From: Bacteroidales bacterium
GTDB lineage: Bacteria > Bacteroidota > Bacteroidia > Bacteroidales > PUMT01
Assembly: GCA_007133565.1 (NCBI GenBank)
Contig: SLMM01000160.1
Coordinates: 1-47,777, forward strand
Direction of reading: 5' to 3'
Length of the DNA: 47,777 nucleotides
The translations under genes were made by a program, and so were the position numbers. Positions 45,247 through 47,777 of this stretch are shown one piece after another; position 1 is the stretch's first letter; each line of letters starts with the position of its first letter. The notes under the pieces were generated by a model, which made no database searches, had not been told where the DNA came from, and saw only the letters and a list, made by a program, of their open reading frames with translations.

Positions 45247-47110
45247 GTTTGTCAGCCAGATCCTTTCTTCCCATTTTAACCAGCTCCTTCCTTATGCGGC
45301 TGCGGTACTCCTTTTTATACCAGAAAAAGAACTGCTGCTGGGCCTGTTTTTCCTGCCTGGACCTGGCAACGCTGACTTTCTCCATGGTATAGGGATTGAT
45401 ACCTGTATAGAATATTACGGTAGCCAGGGTCATGGGGGTGGGGGTGAAGTCCTGTACCTGTTCGGGCCTGATGTTCATCTGTTTGGCCAGGAGAGCCAGC
45501 TCTGCCATCTCAATATTTCCGCAGCCGGGATGAGAAGAGATGAAGTAGGGGATAAGCTGCTGTTTAAGCCCCTCCTCCCTGTTTATTTGGTCGAACAGTT
45601 TCTGCATCTTCCTGTAAAGGCTGAAAGGCGGCTTCCGCATTAGCTTCAGCACCTTTTCATCAGAATGCTCAGGTGCCACTTTCAACCTGCCTGACACATG
45701 GTGCTTTATCAGCTCCCTTGCGTAATCGCGGTAGCTCTGCTGGTCGATCCGCCCAAGGAAGAGGTCATACCTGATGCCCGAACCGACAAAGGCCTTTTTG
45801 ATTCCCGGCATGCTTCGTACTTTCCTGTAGATGCTGAGCAGGGGAGCCGGACTGGTTTCAAGGTTGGGGCACACGACCGGAAAGATGCAGGAGGGTTTGC
45901 GGCAACTGGCACAAACCTTCATATCCTTACCCTGCATCTTGTACATGTTGGCCGAGGGTCCGCCAAGATCAGAGATATACCCCTTGAAATCGGGCATCCT
46001 CCTGACAGCTTCAGCCTCGTTCAGAACCGATCTTTCCGACCTGCTGGAGACGAACTTGCCCTGGTGGGTCGAGATGGTGCAGAAGCTGCATCCCCCGAAG
46101 CAACCCCTGTGCAGGGTGATAGAATGCTTTATCATCTCATACGCAGGGATGGGGCCCTTGTTCCTGTACCGTGGATGAGGCAAGCGGGTAAAAGGAAGAT
46201 CGTATATCCTGTCCATATCTTTCTCATCCGGCGGAGGATACGGGGGATTGACCACCACGGTCCGGTCACCGACCATCTGGACGATAATATCCGCTTCAAG
46301 TTTGTTGGATTCCTCCTCAACCATCCTGAAATTCAGTGCATACTTCTTCTTATCAGCCAGGCACTCCTCATGGGACCAGAGCTTAACTAAAGCCGGACCA
46401 TCAGTACCACCTACAGCTCCAACTACATTGGCAGCGCCCCCGTTCCTGCCGGCCAGAAATGAAGTCTGCCTGATATTCACCAGGTTGGTTACCGGCACAC
46501 CCCTGTCCATCAGCCTGGCAACCTCCGCTACAGCCTTCTCGCCCATCCCGTAGATCAGCATATCGGCACCGCTTTCAACCAGGATGGATGGCCTGAGCCT
46601 GTCTGCCCAGTAATCATAATGGGTAAACCGGCGCATCGAGGCCTCAATACCGCCGATAATGACCGGGGTATCAGGATAAAGTTGTTTTAGGATTTGTGTG
46701 TAAACAATGGTTGGATAATCGGGCCTTTGTCCGGACCTGCCACCAGGGGTGTAGGCATCATCCGACCTGAGCCGCTTGTTGGCCGTATAGTGGTTCACCA
46801 TTGAATCCATCGCCCCTGCCGAAACACCGAAAAAGAGGCGGGGCCTGCCCAGCTTTTTAAAGTCCCTCAGATCATCCCTCCAGTTTGGCTGAGGCACAAC
46901 CGCCACGCGGAGCCCCATATCTTCAAGCACCCTGCACAGCATTGCAATACCAAACGAGGGGTGATCAACATATGCATCGCCCGAGAACAGGATGACATCC
47001 AGTTCGTCCCATCCTCTTGCCACAACCTCTTTTTTTGTGGTGGGAAGCCATGCATCAGGTGAAAGGATATCGTTATTTCCGGTTCTTTTAGTAGATGATC
47101 TGCCTGTCAT
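45230..47110 (-). CDS. YgiQ-family radical SAM protein
   Basis: Radical S-adenosylmethionine protein of the YgiQ (UPF0313) family, 626 residues. An N-terminal cobalamin-binding-like domain (about 20-200, FSGDAYVDHPSFG) is followed by the radical SAM core with CFGGCSFC (Cys337, Cys341, Cys344). A second cluster, Cys400, Cys403, Cys408 and Cys414 (VCASCRKPSC then VVCPNL), is conserved in YgiQ and could bind another cluster or zinc. The C-terminal domain continues to residue 626. The reaction is not known for the family. It is convergent with the CPBP gene, overlapping by 17 bp. Confidence 0.9.
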   Translation of the reverse strand: MTGRSSTKRTGNNDILSPDAWLPTTKKEVVARGWDELDVILFSGDAYVDHPSFGIAMLCRVLEDMGLRVAVVPQPNWRDDLRDFKKLGRPRLFFGVSAGAMDSMVNHYTANKRLRSDDAYTPGGRSGQRPDYPTIVYTQILKQLYPDTPVIIGGIEASMRRFTHYDYWADRLRPSILVESGADMLIYGMGEKAVAEVARLMDRGVPVTNLVNIRQTSFLAGRNGGAANVVGAVGGTDGPALVKLWSHEECLADKKKYALNFRMVEEESNKLEADIIVQMVGDRTVVVNPPYPPPDEKDMDRIYDLPFTRLPHPRYRNKGPIPAYEMIKHSITLHRGCFGGCSFCTISTHQGKFVSSRSERSVLNEAEAVRRMPDFKGYISDLGGPSANMYKMQGKDMKVCASCRKPSCIFPVVCPNLETSPAPLLSIYRKVRSMPGIKKAFVGSGIRYDLFLGRIDQQSYRDYARELIKHHVSGRLKVAPEHSDEKVLKLMRKPPFSLYRKMQKLFDQINREEGLKQQLIPYFISSHPGCGNIEMAELALLAKQMNIRPEQVQDFTPTPMTLATVIFYTGINPYTMEKVSVARSRQEKQAQQQFFFWYKKEYRSRIRKELVKMGRKDLADKLTQHP

Positions 47111-47222
47111 AGGATCGGGCTATTATTTGCAAATTGCATTCCAGCCTGGGTAATCTGTTCTGTCACTGGGCAGAGTTTGTAAACATTACTGCCAATCGGA
47201 GGATGAACCCCTGCCTTTCGTT

Positions 47223-47669
47223 TTAACTGCTGATTGACAATTGCAATTCCTCAAAATATTCCTTTATCCTTCTTAATGGTCTGTATTCAATGTCTTTCAG
47301 GTCAAGGGTTTTGACAGTATCTTTAGCCCACAACTTCACTTCAAAGAGTTTCAGCTTAATATCGGTTATATCGGCAGTACTTATCACTTCAACCTGTTTG
47401 CCTCCTGGCAGAAGATATCTTATTTCAGTGTCACTCCATCCTACAAAGAATCTTCCTTTTCTAATAGTGGTATAACCTAAATTGATGAATACAATCCCCT
47501 GGAGGATATTTATGATATAGATCCAGTCGCCGCCGAAAAGGGGAGTTTTAAATCCTGCATTAAATGCAATTGCGGTCCCTGCAGCACCAAATACCAGGAC
47601 TGCTGATCCGAACAGGATGAAGAACCATCCCGATTTATTTTTTGGTTTGAATACTTTTACTATTTCCAT
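47223..47669 (-). CDS. Small membrane protein, PH-like, unknown function
   Basis: Unrecognised protein (148 residues from ATG 47669). Two transmembrane helices lie at about 15-36 (FFILFGSAVLVFGAAGTAIAF) and about 48-65 (YIINILQGIVFINLGYT). A cytoplasmic beta-rich domain follows (about 70-148, RFFVGWSDTEIRYLLPGGK), resembling membrane-tethered PH-like domains. An upstream TTG at 47678 could add three residues. It lies 113 bp downstream of the YgiQ gene on the minus strand, so cotranscription is possible but unproven. Confidence 0.75.
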   Translation of the reverse strand: MEIVKVFKPKNKSGWFFILFGSAVLVFGAAGTAIAFNAGFKTPLFGGDWIYIINILQGIVFINLGYTTIRKGRFFVGWSDTEIRYLLPGGKQVEVISTADITDIKLKLFEVKLWAKDTVKTLDLKDIEYRPLRRIKEYFEELQLSISS

Positions 47670-47777
47670 AACTGGCAAGATAATAATATTTCAGTATCAT
47701 CACCGGAAATTATTCCATCAGGGCTCAGCAATCGGCTGCTTGCGAATAACCTTTTTTTAACATCTCTGTGATCAAAC

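Overview
The window looks like a chromosomal core segment from a member of the Bacteroidota, most likely an anaerobic, Bacteroidales/Marinilabiliales-like lineage. The evidence is the complete Bat (aerotolerance) operon, a Bacteroidota-type LptD, a SecA of about 1,100 residues with an enlarged N-terminus, a long QueA, a DUF2027-Smr protein, and several promoters of the Bacteroides type (TTTG, 18-19 bp, TAnnTTTG). I see no phage, insertion sequence, CRISPR array or tRNA gene. This is mainly conserved housekeeping DNA with some lineage-specific decoration.

Layout. 70-3648: a tightly overlapping three-gene operon for a class III CoA-transferase and a 2-oxoacid:ferredoxin oxidoreductase (alpha, then fused beta-gamma). 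3715-4961: the rpsF-rpsR-rplI ribosomal operon with a textbook promoter, a structured leader and a strong terminator that also faces ridA. 4971-10695: envelope genes, with ridA and lptD on the minus strand and, divergently, an N-acetylmuramoyl-L-alanine amidase and an MlaD-type lipid-transport protein. 11015-14970: dnaA, queA and a DUF2027-Smr gene. 15014-15660: a 46-bp tandem repeat followed by the RNase P RNA gene. 15800-16831: an SBF-family (bile acid:Na+ symporter-like) transporter.

16903-26677: a roughly 9.7-kb Bat operon: MoxR ATPase, a small secreted protein, a DUF58 protein with an unusual low-complexity insert, a BatD-like membrane protein, then batA, batB, batC, batD and batE. Together these should form a MoxR AAA+/VWA/TPR membrane complex. 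26704-30995: a nucleoside transporter bracketed by two different short tandem repeats, then galactokinase and a tandem DUF1080 lipoprotein expressed from a good promoter whose leader holds a perfect inverted repeat. 31010-42922, all minus strand: a tandem thioredoxin-fold protein, secA, an M28 peptidase lipoprotein, ferritin, NADP-isocitrate dehydrogenase, dnaX and a 5'-nucleotidase-like metallophosphatase. 43231-47669: a threonine aldolase, a CPBP membrane protease, a YgiQ-type radical SAM protein and a small membrane protein.

Most notable observations: an A11 tract in dnaX placed so that slippage would give a gamma-like truncated subunit; the palindrome in the galK leader; face-to-face -7 elements between lptD and the amidase gene; a glycine/aspartate/serine-rich insert inside the DUF58 domain; a serine in place of the first Walker A glycine of DnaA; and the CoA-transferase/oxidoreductase operon lacking a ferredoxin subunit. 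No wholly new system is evident.
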